Below are positions 53,321 through 61,789 of a stretch of 64,000 bases of DNA, in pieces. The notes below the pieces were generated by a model. It saw nothing but the letters and a program-made list of their open reading frames with translations. It was not told the origin of the DNA and made no database searches. The position numbers were made by a program, and so were the translations under genes. The first letter of the stretch is position 1. Each line of letters starts with the position of its first letter. Source of the DNA: Chitinimonas viridis. GTDB taxonomy: Bacteria; Pseudomonadota; Gammaproteobacteria; Burkholderiales; Chitinimonadaceae. Location: assembly GCF_030409555.1 (NCBI RefSeq), contig NZ_JAUFPU010000010.1, forward strand, positions 150,183-214,182, written 5' to 3'.

Positions 53321-54802
53321 CTGCCGGCCTTGCTGGACTACCTGGCGGCCAGGCTGGATCGCCAGGTGGCGGAGCCGCTCCATCGCCAGCTCTACCGCGC
53401 CTTGCGGCAGGCAATACAGCAGGGGCTGCTGGCGGGCGATACCGCTTTGCCGGCCAGCCGTGTGCTGGCCCAGTCCTTGGCGGTGGCGCGCAATACGGTG
53501 CTGCATGCCTACGAGCAGCTTTGTGCCGAAGGTTTTTGCCAAACAAGGGTGGGCGCAGGCACGTTCGTGGCAGCGCACCTGCCCGAGCCCGCGGCTTGGC
53601 CGGCCCGCCAGACGGCGATCAGCGAGGCGCTGCCGCTATCGCGGCGGGCTGCCGCCTGGCTGGACGTGATGGGCGAGCGGGTGGAATCGGCCTCCGCTGC
53701 ATTTGCACCGGGGCAGCCCGACCTAGCGGCTTTCCCCTGGCTTGTCTGGTGGCGCTTGCTGCAAACACAGCAACGCGGGGCGCAGGCGGGTGACTTTGAC
53801 TACCGCGAGGAAGGCGGCCACCCGGCGCTCAAGCAGGCCTTGGTGGGCTATCTGCAGCTATCCCGGGGCGTGGTGTGCGAACCGGCGCAGGTGCTGGTCT
53901 GTAGCGGCATGCAGCAGGCGCTGGATTTGCTGGGACGCGCCCTGGCTGACGCGGGTGACACCGTCTGGATGGAGGAGCCGGGTTATAGGGGGGCGCGCAT
54001 GGCCTGGTTGGCAACCGGTCTGTCGGTTTGCCCTGTGCCGGTAGATGAGGAGGGCCTGGACTGGCAAGGACGGGCGCTACCGGTGCCACGGCTGGTCTAT
54101 GTGACGCCTTCGCACCAGTATCCGCTGGGCAGTGTCATGAGCCTGGCGCGCCGGCAGGCCTTGCTGGCCGAAGCCGCACGGCAGGGGGCCTGGGTGGTGG
54201 AGGATGACTACGATGGCGAATTCCGCCATGCTGGCCGGCCGCTGGCGGCCATGCAGGGGCTGGACAGCAGCGGCAGGGTGATTTACCTGGGCACCTTCAG
54301 CAAGGTCATGTTCCCTGCCTTGCGGCTGGCCTATCTGGTGGTGCCGGCTGCGCTGGTGGCGCCGTTGCGGCTGCTGCAGGCGCGCCTGTATCGCGAGGGG
54401 GACTATACGACACAGGCGGCCCTGGCCCGCTTTATCCAGGAGGGCCATTTTGGCAGCCATCTGCGCCGCATGCGAGGTGTCTATGCCCGGCGCCAGGCCA
54501 AACTGCGTAAGGTGCTGGAGGGCGAACTGGGAGAGGCCTTGCCCCTGCTGGGGGGCGAGGCTGGCATGCATGTGACGGCTCGGCTACCCGCAGGCTGGGA
54601 TGATGCCAAGGTCAGTACACTCCTGGCGCAGCAAGGCATCGCCGCGCCACCCCTGTCGGCCTACTGCGCGGCTGAGCCACCCTTCCCAGGCCTGGTGCTG
54701 GGCTATGCCGGGGTGGACGATGCCAGCCTGATGCTGGCAGCCGTCAGGCTGGCCCAGGTTCTGCGCGAGATGGGGATCAGATCCAGCCCAATACCCCGAT
54801 AA
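53303..54802 (+). CDS. MocR/PdxR-type regulator (GntR HTH plus aminotransferase fold)
   Basis: A 499-aa regulator. The GntR winged helix (residues about 25-95: LYRALRQAIQQGLLAGDTAL, ASRVLAQSLAVARNTVLHAY) is joined to an aspartate-aminotransferase-like domain (about 130-490). The PLP-binding Lys is in LGTFSKVMFPALRLAYLV near residue 334, with VVEDDYDGEF and HQYPLGSVMS as family blocks. PLP acts as ligand or co-effector. It is divergent from GNAT, PNPOx-like and PaiB-like genes, its probable targets, and overlaps the start-region inverted repeat. The 3' end overlaps the convergent membrane-protein gene by 26 bases. Confidence 0.93.
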   Translation: MLNGTNLPALLDYLAARLDRQVAEPLHRQLYRALRQAIQQGLLAGDTALPASRVLAQSLAVARNTVLHAYEQLCAEGFCQTRVGAGTFVAAHLPEPAAWPARQTAISEALPLSRRAAAWLDVMGERVESASAAFAPGQPDLAAFPWLVWWRLLQTQQRGAQAGDFDYREEGGHPALKQALVGYLQLSRGVVCEPAQVLVCSGMQQALDLLGRALADAGDTVWMEEPGYRGARMAWLATGLSVCPVPVDEEGLDWQGRALPVPRLVYVTPSHQYPLGSVMSLARRQALLAEAARQGAWVVEDDYDGEFRHAGRPLAAMQGLDSSGRVIYLGTFSKVMFPALRLAYLVVPAALVAPLRLLQARLYREGDYTTQAALARFIQEGHFGSHLRRMRGVYARRQAKLRKVLEGELGEALPLLGGEAGMHVTARLPAGWDDAKVSTLLAQQGIAAPPLSAYCAAEPPFPGLVLGYAGVDDASLMLAAVRLAQVLREMGIRSSPIPR

Positions 54803-55412
54803 ACAAGACCAGGGCGCACAGCACCGTGGTGGCGAGACCGCCCACCACAGCCAACTGGCGCTTGCGCGAGGGCATGTCGTGCACCCAGTAGGCCACCAGG
54901 AAGAAAGGCAGATAGCCTATCAGCCAAATCAGCCAGGGCGCCTGGGTATTCCAGCCGCGCCATTCCCAGGTCAGCGCGCCGATATGGTTGAGACCGTATT
55001 CGACCAACACGCATAGCACCGAACTCACCACGGCGAGCAACCAGCGGTTGTTGATGCCCAGCAGCTTGAGGGAGCGGTCGGCCGGCAGTGTACGCACGGC
55101 ATACAGGCCCATGATGGCGAACATCAGGCAGATCTCGATGTTGAGCCCCACCAGGATCACGTAGGCCGAGCCACCCGGGGTGGCCCAGGCAGGGGCATAG
55201 CCGGAGAAGTGCAACAGCAGGCCGTTCCAGATTTCGTTGATCCAGTCCATCAACCAGAAGGCGATCCCGCCCAGCACCACGCTCCAGCGCTTCTCGGCCG
55301 CTTGCTCGCCATAGGCGTGGATGACCAGCAGCAACAGGGGAATGACATACCACTGGAAGTGGCTGGGGTCGCGCAGCAGCGCCTGCGCTTGGGCTGCAGA
55401 TGGGGCAATCAT
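54777..55412 (-). CDS. Multi-pass membrane protein of unknown function
   Basis: A 211-aa protein with about six hydrophobic segments (for example WYVIPLLLLVIHAYGEQAA, SAYVILVGLNIEICLMFAIM, APWLIWLIGYLPFFLVAYW). MDWINEIWNGLLLHFSGYAP and a WEWRGWN stretch are striking but I do not know the family. It converges on the MocR gene and overlaps its last codons by 26 bases. Aromatic and His/Glu residues near membrane faces might suggest an enzyme or cofactor site, without proof. Confidence 0.8.
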   Translation of the reverse strand: MIAPSAAQAQALLRDPSHFQWYVIPLLLLVIHAYGEQAAEKRWSVVLGGIAFWLMDWINEIWNGLLLHFSGYAPAWATPGGSAYVILVGLNIEICLMFAIMGLYAVRTLPADRSLKLLGINNRWLLAVVSSVLCVLVEYGLNHIGALTWEWRGWNTQAPWLIWLIGYLPFFLVAYWVHDMPSRKRQLAVVGGLATTVLCALVLFIGVLGWI

Positions 55413-55506
55413 CGCAAGGCTCCGTCTTGAAGTAGGGAGGCCATGCTAGGGCTTGGGGCAGGGGTGGGGCTTGACTTGTCGGGCCAGCTTTTTGACACTT
55501 CAGGCC

Positions 55507-56535
55507 ATGATCAAGCTGGAAATCGAACGTGCAAACCCGCCGCTGCCGGTATCCGGTCATGTGCCTGGCACCTATGTGCGGCTGCTGTTCGACTATCTGG
55601 CAGCGCAGGGGCAGGACGTTGGCCGCGTGCTGGGCGATGCTGCCTCACCACCGGGGCCGGATGGCACTGTGGCAGCCGCCCACTGGCGCCGGCTGCTGAC
55701 CCAGGCCGCGCTGCATCTGGGCGACCCGGCCTTGGGCCTGCGCCTGGGGGCAACCATTACCCCGGCCCACCTGGGGCCACTGGGCTATGTGCTGCAGTTG
55801 TCGGGTTCATCCGCCACGGCGCTGGAACGTTATCTGCGCTATCAGCGGCTGGTGCATGACGTTAGCCCGGTGCGGCACTTCCCGGCAGAAGGCGCCGTGG
55901 TGCTGGAGTGGGGCGACGATGCCCGCGCCATCGGGCTGCTGGCCAACCAGTGCGGACTGGCCGCCCTGGTCCATTTCGCCCGCTGCATCACCGGCCAGCC
56001 ATTGCACCCTCTGGTGGTGCACTTCGTGGAGGCCGCGCCGACCGATATACGCCCCTATGCCGAGCTGTTTGGCTGCCCAGTGCTGTTCGGCCAGACGGCC
56101 GCCCGCATCCACCTGCCGGCCGATGTGTTGGCCATGCCCTTGCGCCAGCCCGACCCCGCGCTGGCAGCCATGCTGGAGCAACAGGTTGCCGCGCTATTCG
56201 CCGCCATGCCGGCCAGGGAGGCGTTGCTGCAGTCGGTGCGGGGCTTTATCTCGCAGCACCTGGTGCAGGGCGAGCCCGCGCTGCAGGCCTGCGCCGAGGC
56301 GCTGAACCTGTCGGACCGTACCCTGCGTCGGCGTTTGCAAGCGCTGGGCTGGAGCTACCGCGCACTGCTGGAGGATAGCCGCCGCTGCCTGGCTGAAAAC
56401 TATCTGCGCGACCGTCGCCTGGCCCTGCCCGAGGTGGCACTGCTACTGGGCTACTCGGAACAGAGCGCCTTCAATCGGGCATTCAGACGCTGGACGGGTA
56501 TATCACCCAGGCGGTGGCGCTTGGCCCATGCCTGA
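55507..56535 (+). CDS. AraC-family transcriptional regulator with arabinose-binding-like N-domain
   Basis: A 342-aa regulator. The N-terminal region (GTYVRLLFDYLAAQGQDVG through GPLGYVLQLS and HFPAEGAVVLEWGDDARA) matches the Arabinose_bd domain of OruR/ArgR-like AraC proteins. The C-terminal double HTH spans about residues 245-340: ACAEALNLSDRTLRRRLQAL and ALLLGYSEQSAFNRAFRRWT. Start at ATG 55507; an earlier in-frame start exists but lacks family resemblance. Downstream is the repeat/integron patch. Effector unknown. Confidence 0.9.
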   Translation: MIKLEIERANPPLPVSGHVPGTYVRLLFDYLAAQGQDVGRVLGDAASPPGPDGTVAAAHWRRLLTQAALHLGDPALGLRLGATITPAHLGPLGYVLQLSGSSATALERYLRYQRLVHDVSPVRHFPAEGAVVLEWGDDARAIGLLANQCGLAALVHFARCITGQPLHPLVVHFVEAAPTDIRPYAELFGCPVLFGQTAARIHLPADVLAMPLRQPDPALAAMLEQQVAALFAAMPAREALLQSVRGFISQHLVQGEPALQACAEALNLSDRTLRRRLQALGWSYRALLEDSRRCLAENYLRDRRLALPEVALLLGYSEQSAFNRAFRRWTGISPRRWRLAHA

Positions 56536-56592
56536 TGGACGCGGCCTTGAGACAGCGCCGGAGAATGGCGGCAGGGGACGGTTTAATCAGGG

Positions 56593-56694
56593 AGCGCCTA
56601 TTGGTTCAGGTGGCGCTGACGTTTAGCGCCTGGGTTGCCCGGGCGCCTGCACTGTCAGCAACGCCCATCAATGCCTTGAGTCCATACAGGCGCT
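56593..56694 (+). repeat. Structured intergenic repeat, copy with compensated arms
   Basis: 102 bp bounded by AGCGCCT and AGGCGCT; the two arms differ from those at 12760 and 57770 at matching positions, keeping the pairing. The internal hairpin is GCGCCTGGGTTGCCCGGGCGC. CCATCAATGCCTTGAGTCCA before the right arm is shared with the 57770 copy. It follows the AraC gene. Confidence 0.7.
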
Positions 56695-56740
56695 GAGGGC
56701 CATTTAAAATGTGTATGAGCGCCGGCTAAGCTCCCTCCAC

Positions 56741-56766
56741 GCACCGTGCAACGTGGACTTTCGTCG
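56741..56766 (+). repeat. Dispersed 26-bp sequence, copy 2
   Basis: Starts GCACCGTGCAACGTGG and matches the copy at 12698 except for about two bases. Here it lies downstream, not upstream, of the larger repeat. The rest of 56767-56934 shows no gene. Confidence 0.6.
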
Positions 56767-56934
56767 CTGTGGACGCTGACGATCATGACCATCCTTGCTG
56801 ATTACTCGTGAGCAATTAGCAGCTTATTATGCGCGGCCTGCTGCCTATCTGATCAGCAATCATTTGTCTGCTTCTCGGCCTAAGCAGATGTTCACGGCCT
56901 AGGAATGAATGGCCGTTATAACTCGTAAACCAGA

Positions 56935-56991
56935 CTTCAACGTGCGAATTCAGCGGCGCCGCTAGGCGTCCGCTGGAATGAAGGGTTGGGC
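56935..56991 (-). other. attC-like integron recombination site A
   Basis: Minus strand reads GCCCAAC (RYYYAAC box) at one end and GTTGAAG (close to GTTRRRY) at the other, 57 bp apart. Inner arms ATTCCAGCGG and CCGCTGAAT pair except for one unpaired C, the extrahelical base typical of attC sites. It overlaps the 3' end of a minus-strand gene, whose tail NPSFQRTPSGAAEFAR is the kind of sequence attC DNA encodes. Confidence 0.65.
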
Positions 56992-57314
56992 CTTTGCGTT
57001 AAGTGCTCTGGCAAAAGACCGTTCTCGCTCAAAAAAACTTTATGCGCGTTCAGATGTGCATTTGCATCGGCCAGCGCCTCGGATGCGACTGATGGGTTGG
57101 CGATCCATTCAAAGTTATTGTGAATGTATTCGCAGACACGCTCGTACTCTTCGACGGACCAAGCATCGATTGGCTCAAAGTCCTCCTCTAGCTTGGACAA
57201 GTAGCCACGGAGCGCCTCAAGATATGCGGCGGCCAGCGCCGCATCAGCGACAGTTGCGCAAGCGGCTCGATCAAGGAAGCCTTGCAGCGTGAGTTGTGTT
57301 TCAGCGCGATTCAT
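56937..57314 (-). CDS. Hypothetical protein on an orphan integron cassette
   Basis: A 125-aa helical protein (MNRAETQLTLQGFLDRAAC; YLEALRGYLSKLEEDFEP; YERVCEYIHNNFEWIANP; ALADANAHLNAHKVFLSE). No family recognised. The last 16 residues (NPSFQRTPSGAAEFAR) are encoded by attC-like DNA, as seen in many integron cassette genes. It is flanked on both sides by attC-like sites in the same orientation, so gene plus site A look like one cassette. ATG chosen; a start 7 codons earlier is possible. No integrase gene lies in the window. Confidence 0.6.
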   Translation of the reverse strand: MNRAETQLTLQGFLDRAACATVADAALAAAYLEALRGYLSKLEEDFEPIDAWSVEEYERVCEYIHNNFEWIANPSVASEALADANAHLNAHKVFLSENGLLPEHLTQRPNPSFQRTPSGAAEFAR

Positions 57315-57326
57315 GTGCAGCCCAGC

Positions 57327-57391
57327 GTTTGACATGAGGGGTGACCGGCCGGCGCAGCCGGCTGGGCATCCCCTCGATGGAATGGTTAGGC
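57327..57391 (-). other. attC-like integron recombination site B
   Basis: Minus strand reads GCCTAAC (RYYYAAC) and, 65 bp on, GTCAAAC (one mismatch to GTTRRRY). Inner arms ATCGAGGGGAT and CACCCCTCAT pair with bulges around a central GCCGGCTGCGCCGGC hairpin. It begins 13 bases upstream of the cassette gene and 16 bases downstream of a partial reading frame's stop, where the previous cassette's site would be. Confidence 0.62.
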
Positions 57392-57406
57392 GTCACCTGC
57401 ACCAGC

Positions 57407-57517
57407 TCAGAACTTCTTCGCGCAACCAGCAACGAGGAAGTTCATGGGCGAGCCTTTGGAAAAGTAGTCAAGAACATAGTTGCGCTCCGCCGCCTTTAGT
57501 GAGCGGGATGCCGTTCT
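57407..57517 (-). pseudogene. 3' remnant of another cassette gene
   Basis: The minus strand encodes a fragment ending RSLKAAERNYVLDYFSKG, SPMNFLVAGCAKKF and a stop just before attC-like site B. The composition is protein-like, but an in-frame stop cuts the frame after 36 codons and there is no start. It looks like the decayed tail of a second cassette. The remaining stretch to 57769 holds nothing I can identify. Confidence 0.35.
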
Positions 57518-57769
57518 CTATGCCTATGGGGTATGGTGAAACGCTCTCTCGCATGCAAGTCCGGAATGGATCATTAGCGGACGACCAAACCCAATGTGCT
57601 CAGGGTCCGCTTAGGCCGAAAATCGGCCCTTATCACTGGTCATAACTGCCGTCACATTGATCAAGTCCGAACAGCGCCATGTTCACAAGCACCAGCAAGG
57701 GGGACCATGGGAGATCAGATTCCTCACCTCGCGGCGGCGCGGGCGGGGGGTGTGGATTCTCATAAGGGG

Positions 57770-57871
57770 AGAGCCTACTGGTTCAGGCTGAATGGACGCA
57801 CAGCGCCAGGGTTACCCTGGCGCCTGCGCTGTCAGAAAAAACCATCAATGCCTTGAGTCCATACAGGCTCT
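57770..57871 (+). repeat. Structured intergenic repeat, third TIR copy
   Basis: 102 bp bounded by AGAGCCT and AGGCTCT with internal hairpin GCGCCAGGGTTACCCTGGCGC; shares CCATCAATGCCTTGAGTCCA with the 56593 copy. It abuts the stop codon of the binding-protein gene on the other strand and could act as its transcription end. Confidence 0.7.
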
Positions 57872-58602
57872 CAAGGCCAGGCGGTCTCCAGCGATTTGTA
57901 CTTGCCGCTCTTGCGTATCGCTTCCATGCCCTGGTTGAACTTTTCCACGAACTTGGCGCTGTCCGGGTGCTTCTTGGAGAAGGCAATGTACAGGCCCGGC
58001 TCGGCAGTCATGCCCACGGCCTTGAACTTGCCGGTGAATTCGGCCTTGTTCTTGCTGAAGATGGCATTGGCGACCTTCTCGTAAGCCACCATGTACTGCA
58101 CCCGCTTGGCCAGCAATTTGCGGAACCCTTGCTCATCCTGGTTGCTGACGCTGCGCTTGATCTTGGTATTGCGATCAAAGTCGTCGCCGTACTCATAGTT
58201 GTTGGTGACCGCCACATCCTTGCCTTCCAGGCTCTTGGGCGTCAGTCCGCTTTCGCTGCTGTCGGCCGGGGCGTAGATATTGATGCGGGCATTGAACATG
58301 GGCTTGGCGTGCCACAGGTAGTCGTTCTCCAGCAGGCTGTTACGGGCGGCATTGAAGCAGCCCACCAACTTGCCTTCCTTGGCTTCGCTCATGCAGCGTG
58401 CGTAGGGCACCACAGCGAATTTCACTTCCACCCCCGCTGCCTTATAGGCTTCGCGCACCAGGTCAACAGCAAAGCCCTTGGCGTCGTTGCCTACCTTGGA
58501 ACAATACGGCGCCCAATCGTCTTCGGCACCTATGGTCACGGTTTCGGCCCATGCAGCAGCGCTGCATGCCATGACGGCACTCAGGATAAACAGCTTCATC
58601 AT
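57871..58602 (-). CDS. Periplasmic solute-binding protein, family 3-like
   Basis: A 243-aa exported protein (signal peptide MMKLFILSAVMACSAAAWAE). AEDDWAPYCSKVGNDAKGFAVDLVREAY is the binding-lobe start, VPYARCMSEAKEGKLVGCFN the next block, and KSGKYKSLETAWP the C-terminal helix. No transport genes lie beside it, as with the copies at 2964, 60298 and 61079. Ligand unknown. It carries four cysteines, unusual for the family, possibly forming disulfides. Confidence 0.82.
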   Translation of the reverse strand: MMKLFILSAVMACSAAAWAETVTIGAEDDWAPYCSKVGNDAKGFAVDLVREAYKAAGVEVKFAVVPYARCMSEAKEGKLVGCFNAARNSLLENDYLWHAKPMFNARINIYAPADSSESGLTPKSLEGKDVAVTNNYEYGDDFDRNTKIKRSVSNQDEQGFRKLLAKRVQYMVAYEKVANAIFSKNKAEFTGKFKAVGMTAEPGLYIAFSKKHPDSAKFVEKFNQGMEAIRKSGKYKSLETAWP

Positions 58603-58708
58603 TCGCCCTTTTCATAGTTGAGTAGGCACGACTAGCGACACTATGCCGCTGTCGATGCTCTGTCTTCTACTAAGGGTCTTAGCTTATCGGGACAGAAATA
58701 CCATCCCC

Positions 58709-60154
58709 TTACGACGAACAGCTTACCGAGAGCTGCTTGGCCCAGTCCGGCGGCAGGCCAGCATAGGCCTCGAAGGCAGGCTGCTCGTCAAACGGTTGCG
58801 CCAGCAGTTGCTGCAGGCGGGCGATTTCGCTGTCGTCTCCTGCCTGGGCCTGCCGTATGGCTTGCTCGGCCAGATGGTTGCGCAGCACATACTTGGGGTT
58901 GGTGGCCAGCATGGCGGTGTGGCGTGCCGCATCCACGCTGGCCTCGCTTGCCAGCCTAGTTTTGTAATCCTGGGCCCAGCCGTCAAATGCATCGCGGTCC
59001 AGCACCATGTCGCGCACATCGGGGTTGAGCGCGTCGGGGCTGCTGTCGAAGCGGCTGAGTTGCCGCCAGAACAGGGTCCAGTCGCTGCGGCTGGCCTGCA
59101 TCAGGTCGAACAGCCGCACCAGCAGGGCCCAGTCATCGTCTTCCTGGGTGGCGAGGCCCAGTTTGCGGCTGAATCGGTGGGTCAGCTCGGTTTCGAACAG
59201 CGGCTGGTACTGCTTGAGGGCGGCGATGGCCTCATCGCGGTCCAGCAGGGGTAGCAAGGCCTGGGCCAAACAGTGCAGGTTCCAGAGGCCGATCTCGGGC
59301 TGGGCGCCATAGGCGTAACGGCCGCTGTGATCGGAGTGGTTGCAGATATGGCCGGTGTCAAAACCGTCCAGAAAACCGAAGGGGCCATAGTCTATGGTCA
59401 GGCCCAGCAGCGACATATTGTCCGAGTTCATTACGCCGTGACAGAAGCCGACGGCTTGCCAATCGGCAATCAGGGCGGCGGTGCGGCGGATGACCTCCTC
59501 CAGCATGGCCTGGGCTGGCCGCGCGGCCTCGCTGCAGTGGGGGAAATAGCGGCGGACAGCGTAGTCTACCAACTGGCTCAGCTGGTGCTGTTGATCGCGG
59601 TAGAAGAAGTGTTCGAAATGGCCAAAACGCAGAAAGCTGGGTGCCACCCGGGTCAGGACGGCAGCGGTTTCCGGCGTCTCGCGCCAGACCGTCTCGGGCG
59701 ATGCTACCAGGGCCAGTGCACGGGTGGTCGGTATGCCCAGGCCGTGCATGGCCTCGGAGCATAGGTACTCGCGTATGCTGGAACGCAGCACTGCCCGACC
59801 ATCGCCCATGCGTGAATACGGTGTGAGCCCGGCCCCCTTGAGTTGTACCTCCTGGCCACCTGCCTCACCCAGCAGCAGGGCGCGGCCATCGCCCAATTGG
59901 CCGGCCCAGACACCAAACTGGTGGCCGGAATAGACCGTGGCCATGGCGGCGCTATCGGCAGCGGGCAGGTTGCCGGCCAGCATGGCCGCGGCATCAGGCC
60001 AGTCACCCGCGTGGGCGGGCAGGCCCAGTTCGGCAGCCAGGCTGGCGTTGTAGGCGGCCAGCCGGGGCTGAGGCAGGGGCGTGGCGGTGACTTCGCTGTA
60101 GAAGTCCGGCCCCAGCCCGCGAAAACCGGCTTGATCGAGCGTGATGGTAGGCAT
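58709..60154 (-). CDS. selO: Protein adenylyltransferase SelO (YdiU family)
   Basis: A 481-aa pseudokinase that transfers AMP to Ser/Thr/Tyr of target proteins. Signatures: VYSGHQFGVWAGQLGDGRA near residue 83, LKGAGLTPYSRMGDGRAVLR near 107, and GVMNSDNMSLLGLTIDYGPF near 240, the inverted-kinase active-site region. The chain ends SCSS; a C-terminal Cys-Ser-Ser replaces Sec-Ser-Ser of selenocysteine forms, and is believed to form a redox switch. Start MPTITLDQAGF; the open frame upstream is not coding-like. Confidence 0.95.
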   Translation of the reverse strand: MPTITLDQAGFRGLGPDFYSEVTATPLPQPRLAAYNASLAAELGLPAHAGDWPDAAAMLAGNLPAADSAAMATVYSGHQFGVWAGQLGDGRALLLGEAGGQEVQLKGAGLTPYSRMGDGRAVLRSSIREYLCSEAMHGLGIPTTRALALVASPETVWRETPETAAVLTRVAPSFLRFGHFEHFFYRDQQHQLSQLVDYAVRRYFPHCSEAARPAQAMLEEVIRRTAALIADWQAVGFCHGVMNSDNMSLLGLTIDYGPFGFLDGFDTGHICNHSDHSGRYAYGAQPEIGLWNLHCLAQALLPLLDRDEAIAALKQYQPLFETELTHRFSRKLGLATQEDDDWALLVRLFDLMQASRSDWTLFWRQLSRFDSSPDALNPDVRDMVLDRDAFDGWAQDYKTRLASEASVDAARHTAMLATNPKYVLRNHLAEQAIRQAQAGDDSEIARLQQLLAQPFDEQPAFEAYAGLPPDWAKQLSVSCSS

Positions 60155-60297
60155 GGTGATTCCAGAGGGACAGGCGATGATTCTACCCTGGCAAGCCGCA
60201 TATCGTAGCTGGCTGGCGCAGAGTGGGGCGGGTGGTCTAAGGTCAAGGCAGCATCGCCTGCCGTCGCGATGTCCTTCTTTGTTCTTCGGAGACCACC

Positions 60298-61020
60298 ATG
60301 ATGCTACGCCGCAGCCTTCTGTGCGCCACCCTGACAGGCTTTGCCGCCTTGCAGGCGCAGGCACTGACCTTCACGACTGAAGACTATCCACCGTTCAATA
60401 TGTACGAGGAAAAGAAGGTGGTCGGGATCTCCACCGAGATGCTGCAGGAGGCGTTAAAGCGTGCGGGGCTGACGGCCAGTTTTGAGCTGCTGCCATGGGA
60501 GCGTGCGCTCAATATGGCCAAGACCAAGCCGGATACCTGTGTCTATTCGGCAGTACGCACACCAGAGCGGGAAAAACTGTTCAAGTGGGTGGGACCATTG
60601 ACGGCCGACCAGATCACGCTATTTGCCGCCAGCAAGAGCAATATCACCCTGGCCAGCATCAACGACGCCAAGAAGTACAAGGTGGGCGCCTATAACGGTG
60701 ACGCCTATGGCGACTTTGTGGAGAAGCAGGGGGTGAAGCTGGAGCGGGTGGTGACGGATACCCAGAACCTGCCCAAGCTCAGCTCGGGCCGCATAGACCT
60801 GTGGGTGGCGGGGGCTAACAGTGGCCCGTACAAGGCAGCACGCGAAGGCCTGAAGGGCGCGATCAAGCCGGTGCTGGCGGTGGGCGATCCCAAGGACAGC
60901 CAGATGTACCTGGCGTGTAATCCCGGTGTGCCGGATGACACAGTGAAGAAGCTCAACGACGCGATCCAGTCCATTGCCAAGGATGGCACGGCCGCCAAGC
61001 TGGGTACCAAATACAAATAG
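60298..61020 (+). CDS. Periplasmic solute-binding protein, family 3-like (tandem copy 1)
   Basis: A 240-aa exported protein: signal peptide MMLRRSLLCATLTGFAALQAQA, then FTTEDYPPFNMYEEKKVVGI, LLPWERALNMAKTKPDTCVY and SAVRTPEREKLFKWVGPL. The adjacent downstream gene encodes a close relative, so a tandem duplication is likely. GGAG precedes the ATG. Ligand unknown; no permease. Confidence 0.84.
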   Translation: MMLRRSLLCATLTGFAALQAQALTFTTEDYPPFNMYEEKKVVGISTEMLQEALKRAGLTASFELLPWERALNMAKTKPDTCVYSAVRTPEREKLFKWVGPLTADQITLFAASKSNITLASINDAKKYKVGAYNGDAYGDFVEKQGVKLERVVTDTQNLPKLSSGRIDLWVAGANSGPYKAAREGLKGAIKPVLAVGDPKDSQMYLACNPGVPDDTVKKLNDAIQSIAKDGTAAKLGTKYK

Positions 61021-61078
61021 CCGTGCAGCCGGGCGCCCGCCTGAGTGGCAGGGCGCCTGGCGGTGTGGGAGCAGCAGC

Positions 61079-61789
61079 ATGCGTTGCTTGCCCTTGTTCT
61101 GCCTGTTGCTGGCCATGCCCGGCGCCAACGCGCTGGTGCTGCTGACCGAAGACTATCCCCCGTTCAACATGCTGGAGGACGGACGGGTCAGTGGCATCTC
61201 GACCCAGATACTGCGGGAGGCGGTGAACCGGGCCGGCTTGCCTGCCCAGTTCGATCTGCTGCCCTGGGCGCGGTCGCTGGCCTTGGCTGCCAGCCGCAGT
61301 GATACCTGTGTCTATTCCGCCGTGCGCAGCGCCAAGCGAGAGTCGCAGTTCAAATGGATAGGGCCGCTGGTGGACGACAAGATAGCCCTGTTCGCGCGTA
61401 CCGGCAGCGCCATACGGCTCGATAGCGTGGCGGATGCCAAACAATACAAGGTGGGTGGCTATCTGGCCGATGCCTATGGCGATTATGTGGAGCGCCAGGG
61501 CGTGCCGCTTGATAGGGCGCCAGCCGATAGGCACAACCTGCCCAAGCTGATGGGCGGGCGCATAGACCTGTGGGTGGCTGGGGTGATCAGTGGTGCGTAC
61601 AAGGCCAATCGCGAGGGCTATCAGGGCGAGGTGCGGGTGGTGATCACCATGGGTAATCCCGGCGACACCCAGATGTGGCTGGCTTGCAACCCCAGCATGC
61701 CGGATGCCTTGTTCCAGAAGCTGGATAATGCCGTGCAATCGGTGCTGCAGGATGGCACCGCCGCCGGTTTTGCCGCGCGCTATCGCTGA
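61079..61789 (+). CDS. Periplasmic solute-binding protein, family 3-like (tandem copy 2)
   Basis: A 236-aa paralogue of the gene just upstream: LLTEDYPPFNMLEDGRVSGI, LLPWARSLALAASRSDTCVY, SAVRSAKRESQFKWIGPLV and RIDLWVAGVISGAYKANREG. The start is placed at ATG 61079, with the signal peptide MRCLPLFCLLLAMPGANA; a longer frame would run back into the previous gene. Its 3' end overlaps the convergent GNAT gene by ten bases. Confidence 0.84.
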   Translation: MRCLPLFCLLLAMPGANALVLLTEDYPPFNMLEDGRVSGISTQILREAVNRAGLPAQFDLLPWARSLALAASRSDTCVYSAVRSAKRESQFKWIGPLVDDKIALFARTGSAIRLDSVADAKQYKVGGYLADAYGDYVERQGVPLDRAPADRHNLPKLMGGRIDLWVAGVISGAYKANREGYQGEVRVVITMGNPGDTQMWLACNPSMPDALFQKLDNAVQSVLQDGTAAGFAARYR

